Assembly: GCA_033439295.1 (NCBI GenBank) | Contig: JAVTLE010000003.1 | Location: forward strand, 2,356,001 to 2,420,000 | DNA: 64,000 nt | Direction: 5' to 3' | From: Deuterostichococcus epilithicus | Taxonomy: Eukaryota > Chlorophyta > Trebouxiophyceae > Prasiolales > Stichococcaceae | Shown: piece after piece, positions 47,604 through 59,800 of the stretch | Layout: each line of letters begins with the position of its first letter | How positions within the stretch are numbered: the stretch's first letter is position 1 | Notes under the pieces: generated by a model | Database searches by the model: none | What the model was told of the DNA's origin: nothing | What the model saw: the letters and a program-made list of their open reading frames with translations, nothing else | Made by a program: the position numbers and the translations under genes

Positions 47604-50600
47604 CTAGGCGGCAGACTGGTCGGTGGTGACGCTGGATGCTGCATACTGCCGCGTCGTTGGGTCGCGCCGCCCCACCGGCAGCACCGTCGAAGGTGTGGAA
47701 GCAGTTTCTGTCAGCTCCTTCCACAGCCCCAGTGCCGCCTGCAGCATGTACGACACGGACTCTTACAGTGATCGACAGGAGGCAAATGGCTTCGGAGCTT
47801 CAGAGAGCTAGCGCCACGGCACTGCTCAGCGTTTCGAGGGTGCAGCTGCAGGGCATGACGCCACCCATGCCAGATATACAAGCTGGCACCCTATGCATCA
47901 AGGCAGCGCAGCCTCACCTGCGTCTGCGCAAGGATGCGTGCCGGCCGAGGCCGCTGCTGCTGCTGTTGCGGCGGCGGCTGTGGAGGAGCAGCGGCAGCGG
48001 TGGCAGCACCGTCGCCACCGGCCTGTGCAGCAGGTTCCGCGACCGGCTGCGCGGCGGCGGAGGCTTCAGGCGGCGACTGCATGGATGCGCCACTGACACC
48101 AGAGCCCTGCTGCGGCTGCTGCAGCTGCTGTGGCTGCTGCCCCTGCTGATACTGCTGTGCTGCCGGCGGCAGCTGCTGTCCCCTGGCGCCTGCGCCGCCG
48201 TCGCGGGTGCTGGCCACGGCATTGCCCGAGCCTGACCCTGAGCTGGCCGCTGCTGCCGCCACCGCCGCAGCCTGGCTGTTCGAAGCAGTGTGCGCGCCGT
48301 CACACCCAGCGGCCGGGCCAGCCGCCGTCGAGGCAGCACCAACAGGGCGCCACTGTGCGGCAGGCGCCATCCCACCGCCAGCGGGTGCAGCGGCGGGCTC
48401 GCCCGTGCGCTGCCGTGTCGCCGGCGGGGCAGCAGCGCTCGCGTGCGGCCCGTCCGCGGCGGCAGCACTGGCGCCGGCCTCCCCGGCCGCCGCCTCAGCC
48501 GCCCGTCGCTTTTGTCCGGCGGGCTGCTGCCGGGTAGCGGCGCCGCTGCCGCTGCCGCTGCCGCCGCCCGGGCCGGCGCCACCGGCCGTCTCGGCGTCAG
48601 ACTCCCCGGAGGAGCCCTCCTCACAGGAGGGCGCGCTACCAGAGTCGCTGGCGACCGCCAGCAGCTCGGCGGCGCCTGCGGGGCCGCCGGCAGCGGCGAC
48701 CAGCTGCGGCAGGTTTCCGTTGGAGCCGCTGCGGTTGCGCGCTGCCTGCAAGTGCGACCAACGAATGCTGGTCGGCCAGGATAGGCAGAAGGCCGGTTGG
48801 GCAATACAAGACAGAAGGCGAAGCCACATGACCAAGACTACTCTGGACCCGAACGCGCCACCGGGTCCAGATACGCTTTGCGCAGAAGATTGGGCTCTCG
48901 GCCAAAGGAACACGCCTTGCCACAACGACGGTCTGCGGCAAGGAATGCTCAGACCGCAGGCTCAGGGCTTGCCCCTAAGCCATCCACCATCCAGAACATG
49001 ATGCCAAGCGCACCTGTAGCAGCGCGGCGGAACTAGAGGCGCCCGACAGCTCGGCGCGCGGTGCAGTGCCCGCCGCGGCCAGCTTGTTGCGCAGCCCGTT
49101 GATGTCGGCTTCCGCCTTCCGCACCAACTCGCTCATCAACTGCGGGTGCATCAGAACAGCTGTTTGGGCTGCTCCGGCTGTTCTGGCTGGCTTGTCATTC
49201 CTGTTGGCGGCGCAGGGGGTGCCCGTCGCATGGAAAGGCCAGGTTCGCATTCCTGTGCCATCGTGCAGTCCACAGCAGCAAGCATCTGATACCAACAACG
49301 TGCCAGATCCAGCTTGCTGATGTATGGCAGCAGGACAGCCGACCCAGAGATGCCAAAGCTTCACAAGATCAACAGTGTATGCAGCACACCTCGGTGGAGC
49401 AGAAGGGCTGGCCCGCGAGGTTGTCCAGGTGCGGGGCACGCACCAGCAGCCCGGTGCGCTTGTGGTGCTTTTTGAGGATCTTGACCAGCCCCGTGTATGC
49501 CAGGATGCTCCAGTGCACCAGCAGCAGCATCTCTCCGTGAAAATCCACAAAATGCCTGTGCATCGCGCGGCAGCATGATCAAAGAGTGTCGTCGTGACCG
49601 CCATGACAGGACTATGTAACCTGTGCTACTAGCAGCACATGGCAGCCCAAGTGCATCTGGCAGTGGCGCCGGCCACCGCCGGCGGCACAGGCGGGCTCGG
49701 GCGCCCGGGCCTGTGTTGCTGGCAAGTTTGGCTGCTGCGTGCGCGGGGACCAAGGCTGCTGCGTGGAGTCACCTGTAAACGTCCTTCAAGTCAGCAGCGG
49801 CGGTTGCCGCCGCGGCATCGTCCTCTAGCGACCGCAGCCGGATGACGGCATCCTCCTCCCTCTCAAGGAACACGTCGTTGAAGCGCGCCACATCTGCGGC
49901 GGGATGTTCCAACAGCCCCCCTTGAGAGTGAGGGTTTGCTTTCAGGCAACGACGAGTAGGAACAGGCGCTCTGCACAGGACCACGCGTGTAGGCACAGAC
50001 AACGTGGCTTGCAGCGACAGCAATGGCCAGGCGCAGATCAGCGCCTCCCCTGCTAGGAGTAAGGATATAACATGACACATCGCCCATCAGCCATGGCCCC
50101 ACCTGCCGACAGCGTTGCGACAAAGTCCGCCTCGGTGGCGCCCAGGGCCTGCGCTTCCGCCTCCGATATCGCCGCGGTGCCGCCCGCCAGTGCGTGCTTC
50201 TCCGGCAGCCGCTGCGCGCCAACAAGCGGAATGGTGTGTTGAGCGTGACGCAGCGGAGGGGAGGCGGCAGCGAAATGCTCGCGCAGAGGGCAGACGGCCG
50301 TGCGGAGGGGACATTCGCCGATGCCTGCCACAGCCGCCTTCCCGGGCACTGGTGCAGCGTTCAGACCACAGCTGGTGGCAGAGTGTCCGCGGCCCCGCAA
50401 GCCAGCTGACGCCTGCCAGGCGATGCTGGGCCGGCTCCTCGACACCTGACGCCCTAGGTGTCGGCCTCGCATAAGCGCCCGGTGTGGAGCAAGGCCCGCC
50501 TCATAGGTCCCGGTCAAGCTCTTTGCGGTGCAACAGCATGTACTGTGCGGCGGCAGCGGCGTTCTAAGCTGCCTCGATGTCGACTTGCAGGATGCCGCGG

Positions 50601-51079
50601 GCATCTCAGTCGCATCGGGGCATGCCGAAGGTCGCCGTTGGGCGGACGATTTCAGCCAAAGTCGGCTAGGAGCATGTTGTACAGCACGTAAACCCAACGT
50701 GATCGTCAGCAGAAGGGCGTCCTACAAGTGGCACCGCGATGCGCTGACCCCGGCGAGGACGAGCTTTGGTGTGATAAGAATGCTGTTGGTGTCGGATGAT
50801 TGTCCACCGCTGACGAGCCATCATCATAGTCGCTGCCGCACTCGGGCTCTGCGACTGCGGTAGTTCACGTGCCTGACCTGACCCTTCACGGGTACGTGGC
50901 CGCAGCAGACGGCACCGAACGCCTCGTGGCTTCTCGGCGCGCAAGTGTTGCAACCAGGCGGGCCTGATGCGGCAGCGTCTCACCTTGAGGTGCTTCTTGA
51001 GCTGCTTGTAGGCTGTGAACAGCTCCTGCAGCTCCGGCACCTCCCCGGCGCTGGTCCTCAGCAGCGCCCCAAACTTCAT
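47604..51079 (-). CDS. SPX: SPX-domain protein
   Basis: Seven exons, leftwards: 51079-50984, 50211-50103, 49893-49773, 49555-49390, 49139-49014, 48745-47918, 47738-47604; all phases agree; 526 aa. The SPX domain opens with MKFGALLRTSAGEVPELQEL and YKQLKKHLK. It continues with DVARFNDVFLEREEDAVIRL and ends with HFVDFHGEMLLL, YTGLVKILKKHHKRTG and LAGQPFCSTE. The Tyr and Lys residues of YTGLVKILKKHHKRTG match the basic surface that binds inositol pyrophosphates in this family, so a role in phosphate-status sensing is expected. No RING, EXS or transporter domain follows. Instead there is a helix, then about 280 residues rich in Ala/Gly/Pro/Gln/Ser. That makes it SPX-only, and the low-complexity tail is unusually long. 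The partner protein is unknown. Confidence 0.93.
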
Positions 51080-51803
51080 GACGGTCGCTGGGTCAGTTTT
51101 CACGAACACCGCGAACGCGCGCCGGCCGTACACGATGGCGTCAGGCAGTGTGTCGACGGGGCAAAGCCGACTGAGGGGCAAAGACCTGGCTGGCAAGCTG
51201 GCGGTTGAGAAACGGTTGCGGGTGTCACGACAAGCATGCGTCCCGCACCGGCGAATAAGAGGCGCAGTACAGAAATAAACTGTTGTGCGAAGATGCTTGT
51301 GTGTGCGCTGCATCTCAGTACATTGGGTTGCCAGCGTGTACTAGGTTTTATCAGGAAGATGGCCTCTCCCGCCAGAATGGCAATTTAAACAAAATGGCAG
51401 GCTGCAACAGCCGGCCTTTGCCTGGCCCTGGTTGCTGTCCCCGCACTAAGGAAATTGGCCCTGGGGCTGTTTGATTCTTGCTATCCCCACAACGGAGACG
51501 ACCTCCAAAGCGCAGGCAGGTAGGATGCACTCGAGCCTGTCTAAATAGGTATGCTGAAGGGGCCATGCGCCATCCAGGCAGTTGATTGAAAAATGGTGTT
51601 CAGCGCAGGTCTTCCGCCGGGGGGGCGGAGGTGCCGGCAGTCATGGGCTGCACGGTCCGTCGGAGCAGCTCTGCGCTTACGCCTTTTGGTGCTCGCGCGC
51701 ATCGGCAGCGTTGCTCAGGCTGCGGGCTGGACACCAAGACTCGGCACACCTGCAGCATGCATGCACAAGCGGGCAAGCCAGGATGCCTGCCGAGCCGCGG
51801 CCA
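51080..51803. other. Intergenic between two leftward genes
   Basis: Holds the SPX promoter and the 3' end of the coiled-coil gene. Several short ORFs on both strands, none supported. No repeat recognised. Confidence 0.4.
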
Positions 51804-53362
51804 CTATTTGGTCATCGAGTAGAAGCCTGCAGCAGAAGAGGTTGGGCTTTTCGATTGCCTGCACCACGCAGGGATGCGGTACGCACAGCGGCAATCTGGG
51901 TGTGGACCAAAGCGAAATGAGGCAAGCACCAGTGCAAGTGCAGGCGCCCCAAAGCACGGATTTCTCACCGCTGACTGTCAGCAGGCGGTCTGCCTTCGAG
52001 TGAACAACCTTCAGACCCTGCACATGGAGACATGCGTCCTCGACTTTCAGGCTGCAGCTGACCCAGAGCACCCTAATAGAGCAGGCCACTGTGCAGCTGC
52101 CTCAGAGGCAATGCCATGCAGTCCACGCAGGGAACACAAGATGCAGTTGGCGCTTCGGCAGGCAGAAATGTATCACGAAGTAGTACTCAAATAAACCTCG
52201 AGAAGCTAAACCCCTACCTTCTCTTCTGGCTCGAGCGTCGCTCCGTAGCGCAGCGACTTGCTCAGCCAGCCACCCAGCATCGTGCTCAGAGCCTCATCCG
52301 CTGCCTGCGGTGCATCGCAGGCCCGCTGAGACCTGGTGCAAAACAGGCCCCCCACGGCTGCAGAGTCTTCAACGGAGGCAGTGCATGCTGACGGAACCGA
52401 CAGCTACTGCACAAAAGCCAGCGGCCGCAGCAGAGCAGCCGACGGCTTGCATAGTTGCGATGCCCGCCAGCCTGGAGCGCGGCGCTGTTGCCATGCACCT
52501 GATGTCACTGGTGGTATTTGGCCGGACACAATCTGAGATCAGAGTACCGACCTGCACTGTGAGCTGCTTGGGCGTGTTCTTTGCCTTGGCCGTAAGTGCC
52601 TCCCCCAGCACGGCTCGGACGTCTTCCAGGCTCACGTTTGGGATGTCCGCTGAAATCTTCGACCGCCCGTCTGCGCCAGCACAGTGCAGGGGTCTGAGTG
52701 CACAGCACATAGAGGCGAGCTTGAAGCGGTACGAGCCAAATGTGTGCAATCCCACGTGCAGAAACACAGCAGCAAATCTCGTACAAGTCCAGGTTCCGGA
52801 GTGGCGAGGTCACACTCGATGCGGACGCATACGTCTCAGTGACGATTTATACACCATTTGCGCCTCCAGGTTCTTGCGCAAGCTGGTCCTGTGCCGCTGC
52901 GCCGCCTTTTCCAGCGCCTCCGGGTCGGCGTCTGCGGCCGCGGCCTCTGCAGTGCCAGGTGCAGCTTGGTCAGGGGATCTGCATCCGGCATCCGAGTGGC
53001 GCTCGCCCGCTGGTTCTTCGTCTGTGGCAGGGGAGTTGTCAAACGCGATGCAGCAGGGAATTGCAGGCAAGGGAGGGGCAGACGAGCGCAGGCTCCACAC
53101 GCCGCATGTGTGTGTGCGCCATTCACTAGATCCAGCGTGGCAAACCGGCGTCCGGACACGCTTAAAGACAGCAGAAAATCACCTTCGTCGGCCAGCGACG
53201 CCTTGCGCAGCTCACGGATCGATGTCTGCAGCTTGAGGATTTGTTTTGCTGCTGCTCGAGCGTCTCCTTCAGCTCGTCCACGTCGTCGCAATCTTCCCAG
53301 GCGTCACGGCCACGCTTGCCTGTGACCCGCTTTGATCCTGGCATCGAGGCTGCAGACGCCAT
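51804..53362 (-). CDS. Coiled-coil hypothetical protein, frame break in exon 1
   Basis: Leftward exons: 53362-53183, 53021-52855, one ending near 52562 (start uncertain, about 52711), 52304-52218, one ending at 51969 (start uncertain), and 51826-51804 (stop TAG). Exon 1 starts MASAASMPGSKRVTGKRGRD, with a basic NLS-like stretch, then a heptad-like coil (DELKETLEQQQ, ILKLQTSIRELRKASLADE). The two halves of the coil are in different frames; one missing A in the AAAA run near 53245 would join them. Later parts are ALEKAAQRHRTSLRKNLEAQ, DIPNVSLEDVRAVLGEALTA and HVQGLKVVHSKADRLLTVSG, ending FYSMTK. The layout (N-terminal coil, C-terminal beta-rich part) recalls kinetochore or spindle subunits, but I cannot assign a family. 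Confidence 0.5.
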
Positions 53363-53816
53363 CGCAGCTGGAGCCGAGAGCAGCTGCACCCGAAACGCTG
53401 GACAAGCACGTCGTGGAAGTCTTGGCGTTGCCAGGCGAGCGTCTGCAGACACCGTTCTTCAGAGGAGCTGCAAGATGGCAAAGATTAGCGATGGCGAGTT
53501 GTACCTCAGGCACGCGAGCGGAACTGACTCCTGCACGCACAGCATTTGAAATTCAACCGTGAAAACACAGGGAAACCCGTCCCGCCAAGATCCAGCGATG
53601 AGTCAGCCCAGCGAGCTGGTCCCGCGCTATTGTGGCACTGAGGTCTGAGGCACTTGCTACTGGCCAGTTTTGAGGCTGTACAGCTACCCATCGGCGCTGC
53701 AGGGCTTCGGGTGCGGCTGTTGACCGCCGCTGGCAGGCTGCCAGCTGCAACACGGTGCTGGTCACAGGAAACCGAATACAGATCATCTGTGCACTACACT
53801 TCCAGCTGCGGGAACG
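53363..53816. promoter_or_regulatory. Divergent promoter region (coiled-coil gene / SEC24)
   Basis: 454 bp between the leftward start at 53362 and the SEC24 ATG at 53817. It must contain both 5' UTRs and promoters, or a shared bidirectional promoter. No specific motif can be named with confidence. Confidence 0.4.
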
Positions 53817-56800
53817 ATGTCTGGACCGCAGCCGAACGGTACAGGAGGTCCATCCTATCGACAGCAGGGCTCCTATGGGCTCAACCCAGGTCGGACCTGT
53901 CACCGGGGATGTTTCCCCTCGCTGATCGTCAAACATAACAGCTGCCTCGCTTCTCCCGTTGGGCGCTGCTGTTGATCACGCAAGATGCTACAAACGCATG
54001 ACCATCTGGCGCTTACTTTACCATCCGGTTCTTCGTCATGTTCGTACTCCTGGCAGCGCCCAGCGCAGCGCACTGTGTGTGCACAGTATCACAGTCTTGG
54101 ACGCCCTTCACCCACCTTCTATTGAAGGTATCAGCGTTCGGGCTGTCCGAAAGCAGCTGCTGCGCCCTGCAAAGTGCTACGTGCACATGCGCGTGTCGCA
54201 TGCGCGCGCGCCAGCATTGATGTGCGATGCTTCGCCTGTGCGCAGGCGCAAGGCCGCCTGGGGGTCCGCCTGGAGTGATGCCAGGCCAGCAGCAGCAGCC
54301 GGGTGCGCCATTGGGCGGAGCGCTGCCAGGCATGCGACCGGTCGCTACGCCGAGGCCCAATTTTGGCCCCGGCTCCACAGGTTCGACACCCGCCGCAATC
54401 TTTGCAGCAACACAATGCCCTGGGCGCGGCAAGTCACAGCACCAAATGAGCTTCGAGCAACGTCCTTCTGTCCTGCCTAGTCACACTCTGCAGGTGCTAT
54501 ATTAGGGTTTGGCGTCATGCTTCTGCAGCCACGCCGGGGTCAGCCGGCTCAGTTGGCAGCGGCACCTTTGTTGGCGGCCCGCAGCGTCCACCGCAGCCGC
54601 AGCACCAGCGAACTTCAAGCCTGGGCGGGTCGCAGCAACAGTCGCAGCCGCTTGGCCCGGCCGGCTCCGGCAGCCTGCCGAGCTCACCCGCGCTTGGCGG
54701 CCCGCCGCGGCCGCCAGGTGCCGCCGGCCCCTCGAGGCCTCAATTTGGCGCTGGTGAGCCTCCTCTTAATGGCGCCTCCCCTTCTATGTTTGATAAGGTT
54801 GGAGGATATCAAATAGCCATGGAAGCCAGGAAAGCCTGCATAGCATGTGCTTGTTCTGGGGATCCACAGTCCGTTTGATACTGGGTCATGCGCCGGGGGT
54901 GGAGAATGGCTGGCAGGGAAACTGTTGCAGCGCGACTTCGAACCGGGCCATGTGCATCATGTCTACAGGCGGGCCGCAGATGAGGCCGGCAGCTGGGCAG
55001 ACGATGCCAAATGGCACAGGGCCATCACCGGGCGCCCCGCAGGGTGGCGGCGCGTTTGCGCCGCAGCCCCGTCCCGGCGGCTTCCCCCGCCCCCAGGGTG
55101 CGTCCCTTCCGACCTTGGACGTGACCAGACTGTGTGCCACAGGCACACCAGCGTCTGCCTCGAGGCCTGCGTTGCCTGTCGGCATGCTGAAGTGCCGGCA
55201 CAAGCATTTTGCCTTGATGGAAACTGTAGCGTCTGACAGACACCATTTCCGAAGCGTTGTCTCCATTCGTCTGCACTGCACGGCCCGAGACGAGACATGT
55301 CATCCACAGCAGGAGCCCCGCGGCCAGGCTTTGGCGGCCCGCCGCAGCAGCCGCCGCCGCAGCAGCAGCAGCAGCTGGGCGGCGGCGGCTTTGGCGCGCC
55401 GCCTCCTGCGCAAAGCTCTGGCGGCAGACCCCCTGGGTCGCAGCCGCCGACGTCCGGCCCGCCAGGCGGCTTCGGGCATGGGCCGCCCGGTGTCGGCCCC
55501 TCGGGCATGCGACCCCCCATGCTAGGTGTGTGGCTGGCCCCGTCTCCATCGCCCTGGCCCCACCTCAGCCAGATTTGTTGCTTTGCCGTCAGTCTTCCTC
55601 TCAAGAGCTGGACCGAAACCCATCACCCGAGGTCGCAGCCTGCAAACCATATTCCGCACTCTGGCGCAGGCCAGTTCCGGCCACCGCAGCCAGGCGGAGC
55701 GCGGCCTGCCGCCGGCGGGTACGGCGGCCCGCCGCCCCGGGCGGGGCGGTGCGCGGCGGACCTGGCGCCTATGGCGGCCCGCCGCCGCCCGGAGGCGCCC
55801 GCCGGACGCCGCTGCGCCCGGCGGCGGCTACTACGGCCAGCACCCGCAGCAGCAGCAGCAGGGCGGGCCGCCGCCAGCTTTTGGTGCCATCGGGCGGCCG
55901 CCGCCGTTCGGCGCGCCAACGGCAGGGCCCCCAGGTGCGTGCGCTTCCGGCGCAGCGCTTCCGCCGACCGAAGTCGGCGCTGCCTGCACATGCATGGAGC
56001 TCATTACCCATGCTGGCCAGCATGCATGGGAACCAGCGGACTACCCAGCCCTTGCCTGGACGTCCATCACCCAGTGGCATCATGTGCAGGCTTTGGGGGT
56101 GGCCCGCCGGGGCAGTTTGGCGCGCCGCGGCCGCCGCCGCCGGGAACCCTGGGCGGCGGCTTTGGCGGCGGCACAAGCTATGATGCAGCGGTGAGCGACT
56201 TAACAGCCAGGCATCTTCACTCCTCGATCCAGTGCAGCTGCCTGTTGTTTCTCATCCGGCCGCATGCCGTCTGCGGCCGAGCTGCTTTGCTCCACTTGCG
56301 GAACCCTCCATGCGATCTTCCTGCGATCCTCCTGCACCTGACGGTGCTTCCTCCTTCCCGCCTCCGCCCACGCCGCCGCCGCTGATCCCCACCCTCCCTC
56401 CCCTGCAGGGCCTGGCCTCGCAGTTCGAGCAGCTGGCGCTGGGCCCGGGGCAGTCCCCAGTGCCGGGGCAGCCGCCGGACGGCGGCGCCGACGTCCCCCA
56501 CTTCCCACGCCCGCTGGGCGAAGCCGCTGCCGCCGCCGAGCCCGCAAAGACCGTGGACCCGCACTCGTGCGACCCGGCGTACCTTCGGCCGACCACCACC
56601 TGCTTTCCCGGCACGCAGACGCTGCGCTCCAGGTGCACGCTTTTCCGGGAGTTCACGGAGTAGGCTTCATGCGATCCAACATGCCTGCAGCTCACCGCCA
56701 CCTCCTTCCCCAGCACGCAGGTGCTGCGCTTCAGGTGTGCGCCTTTCTTGTAGGGGTTAGTTCAGGGGCTGTTTGTAGGGTTCATGCAACCCGGGCTACA

Positions 56801-59800
56801 TGCAGCTGAGCACCAGCTGCTTCCTGGGCACAGACGCCGTCCAGGTGTGTGCTCTCATAAGGCTCCAAGGAGGGGCTTCCAGTTGGGTTCACAGGCTTCC
56901 TCTGCAGGCGGGCTCCGCAAGCAACTTGTCCGCTGCGGGCGGGAAACCCAGTGCAGCTGCCATGCGCAGCTTGCGCGGGGACAGGCTCGAGCATGCGCCC
57001 TACACAGGCACCGAATACATCAATCCCAAGGGCGCCATGGACCAGCCAGGGCGACCCCACAATCACAATTTGAACGTGGAGCGTTGCTGAGGCCTTGATG
57101 GACCTGAGCAAAACGCCGCTCTCCGGCACATCCGCCTGTGCTGGCTTTGTATGGACCCTCACTCACGAAACGAGCATTCCACATTGGTTGGCGCAGGTGG
57201 CATCTGCCGCTAGGCCTGGTGGTGCACCCCATGAACGCTGCGGGGCGGCCAGTGCCGGTGTCGCAGATGGGCTCCGCAGGCATCGTGCGCTGCAAGCGCT
57301 GCCGCACCTACATCAACCCCTTCGTCACCTGGACTGACGGCGGCAGGTGCGGGCTGCAACGAGTATCAATAACACGCGCCCGACCTCGGAATGCACAGTC
57401 TCCAGTGCTTTCCTGGGTTGGGTGCTGTCAACAGCCGGCGCATTGCCAAGGTACCAGGAGCCCTCAGCAGAAGGTGCCCCAGCCCCATGACCTGTCAGAC
57501 CTGTTGGCAGCTCTAGGCCAGTCGCTCCCCGTCATGTGGTCCGCGCCGACTGGACCTGCACTGCACAGGCGGTTCACCTGCAACGTGTGCGACCTGGTGA
57601 ACGACGTCCCCGTGGACTATTATGCGGGCATCGACATGGCGACCGGGCGCCGCACAGACGAGGCGCAGCGGCCGGAGCTGTCCTTCGGCTCTGTCGAGTA
57701 CATCGCACCGACCGAGTACATGGTGCGCTTTTCAAAGAACTTCTAAATATTCAAAGTTTGATAACAAACACTCCGCTGCTCCGATTCATGTGTATATGTG
57801 TCGGACGTGACTATGCCCCTGCAAGACACAAAGCTCGCTCACGCTGGTCCTGCAGCCTTGCGCGACCAGAGCGCACCCGCTGCTGCCGTGCTCGGGGTTT
57901 TTTTGGAGGGACCAGGGCCGCATTCTGCAAAGGCACCAAGGTCCAGGCTGTCCCAGTGGAATTGCCTCTGTGCAGCCGACAGCAGGGCCCAGGGCTGGAC
58001 AGCGCCAAGGACCAGGGCCAGCACAGTCTGCGAGCGCTCGCCCACGTGTTGCCGTCCGGCCGCAGGTGCGGCCGCCGATGCCGCCGGTCTACTTCTTCGC
58101 CATCGACGTGTCGGCGGAGGCGGTGTCGTCCGGCGTGCTGGCCATAGTGTGCGAGACCATCAAGGCCGCGCTGGACTCGCTGCCGGGCAACGAGCGCACC
58201 CTGGTGGGCCTGGTGACCTACGATGCGCACGTCCACTTCTACAACCTCAGTGCGTCCTCCTGGGTCCCTTTGCAAAGTCCTCCTGCCGTCCCCTCCCGCG
58301 GCCTCGGCACCGTGCCAGCGGCTGCTGCCGCGGCGGCGTGCGTCCGCACCCTGTTCACGTGGATTGGGCGCGGTGCAGGGAATTGGCGGCAAGCTGTGGT
58401 GGTGCCGATGAAGGGTTGCGCAGGTCCCCAGCGCCGCACGCTTGAACCCTTCGGTTGCGCCATGTGCAGTAAGGCGCGACTGCAACGCCTGAAACGCTCC
58501 GCAGACGGTGGTCATGTCCAACACGGAGAACCATACCGTGCAGTCTCCCTCCCAAGTCCCCGCCCCCCACACACCCTTGCTGAACGCTTTTCCGCAGCCT
58601 TTGCCCACAATAGGCGGACTCGGGCCGCCCCAGCAGGTGGTGGTCGCATCGAAACGAGAAGCCACTCCACAGCCGCTGCACCCCTGCTCACCTGCTGTCT
58701 CAAACCCTCCTTCAACCCTCATCACATCCGCCCCCTGTGCTGCTGCCGCAGAGGCGGGCCTGGGCGCTCCCCAGATGGTGGTCATGTCCGACACGGAGGA
58801 CCCCTTCGTGCCGTTGCCCGACGACCTGCTGGTCAACCTGCGGGAGTCGCGCGCCGTGTTCGAGGCGCTGCTGGACTCGCTGCCCGCCACCTTCGCGGCC
58901 AACAGCCAGGCACGTGCTCGCACTGTTTTCCCTGGCCCTTGCCCGGTGGGGGCCAGCCTGCTCCCGCGAGCGTGCACAAGGACGAGGAAGGGTCAGGGCA
59001 GAGGCAGCGACAGGGAGCTGCTGCGCGGCGCGCGCCAGCGGATTGCGTCTGCAAGATTGCGAGGACCAGCGGGAGCCTGGACCCTGGGCACGCTCGCACA
59101 AATCACCCCAGGCATCACATGCGAGCAGCCAAGTCAGCTGCCCTCATCAGTAAGGCTACCCAGGAATCTGTAGCCGGGGCCGCTTTCAGGTTGCGACACC
59201 GCCCGTTCCAAAGCAACACCGCGGCACCTGATCGCACACATGCGGCCAGCGTCTCTGGGCCAGCGCTGCACCGCTGCTTTCCCGTCATCCTCGTCACAGC
59301 GGGCGCTGCCCTGCCTGGCGAATGATGCAGGCAAGGGCGGAAACAGTGAAAGGGATCTCACGCTGCCCGCAGACGGACAGCGCCTTTGGGCCGGCGCTGC
59401 AGTGCATATTCCTCATCATGGCGGGCATCGGCGGCAAGCTGCTGGTGTTCCAGTCCGCGCCGCCCTCCGTCGGCGTGGGCCGCCTGGCCAAGAACCGGGA
59501 CGAGGCGCGCATGTACGGCACCGAGCGCGAGCACATCACGCGGACCCCAGAGGACCCCTTCTTCAAGAAGTACGCCGCGGAGGCCAGCAGGTAGGATCTA
59601 CTTGCAAAATTATCACCTGACTTCTCAGGAGAAAGCGACATGTTCTCTCGAGTCTGGCCCTGTCGCCGTGTCGCTGCTGCTGGGTGAGCGATGGCGATGC
59701 ATCGCAGTCGTGTTGGTGACCGATGGTGGCCTTCGCCTGCTGCGCCGCCCTGCAGGGTGCCAACGTTGGTGGCCATTCTCTGGTTGGCAGCTCAATCGTT

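Noticed and set aside
57811-58977. 388-aa open frame on the minus strand inside SEC24
   Set aside because: Antisense to conserved SEC24 exons 11 and 12; a high-GC shadow with no family features.
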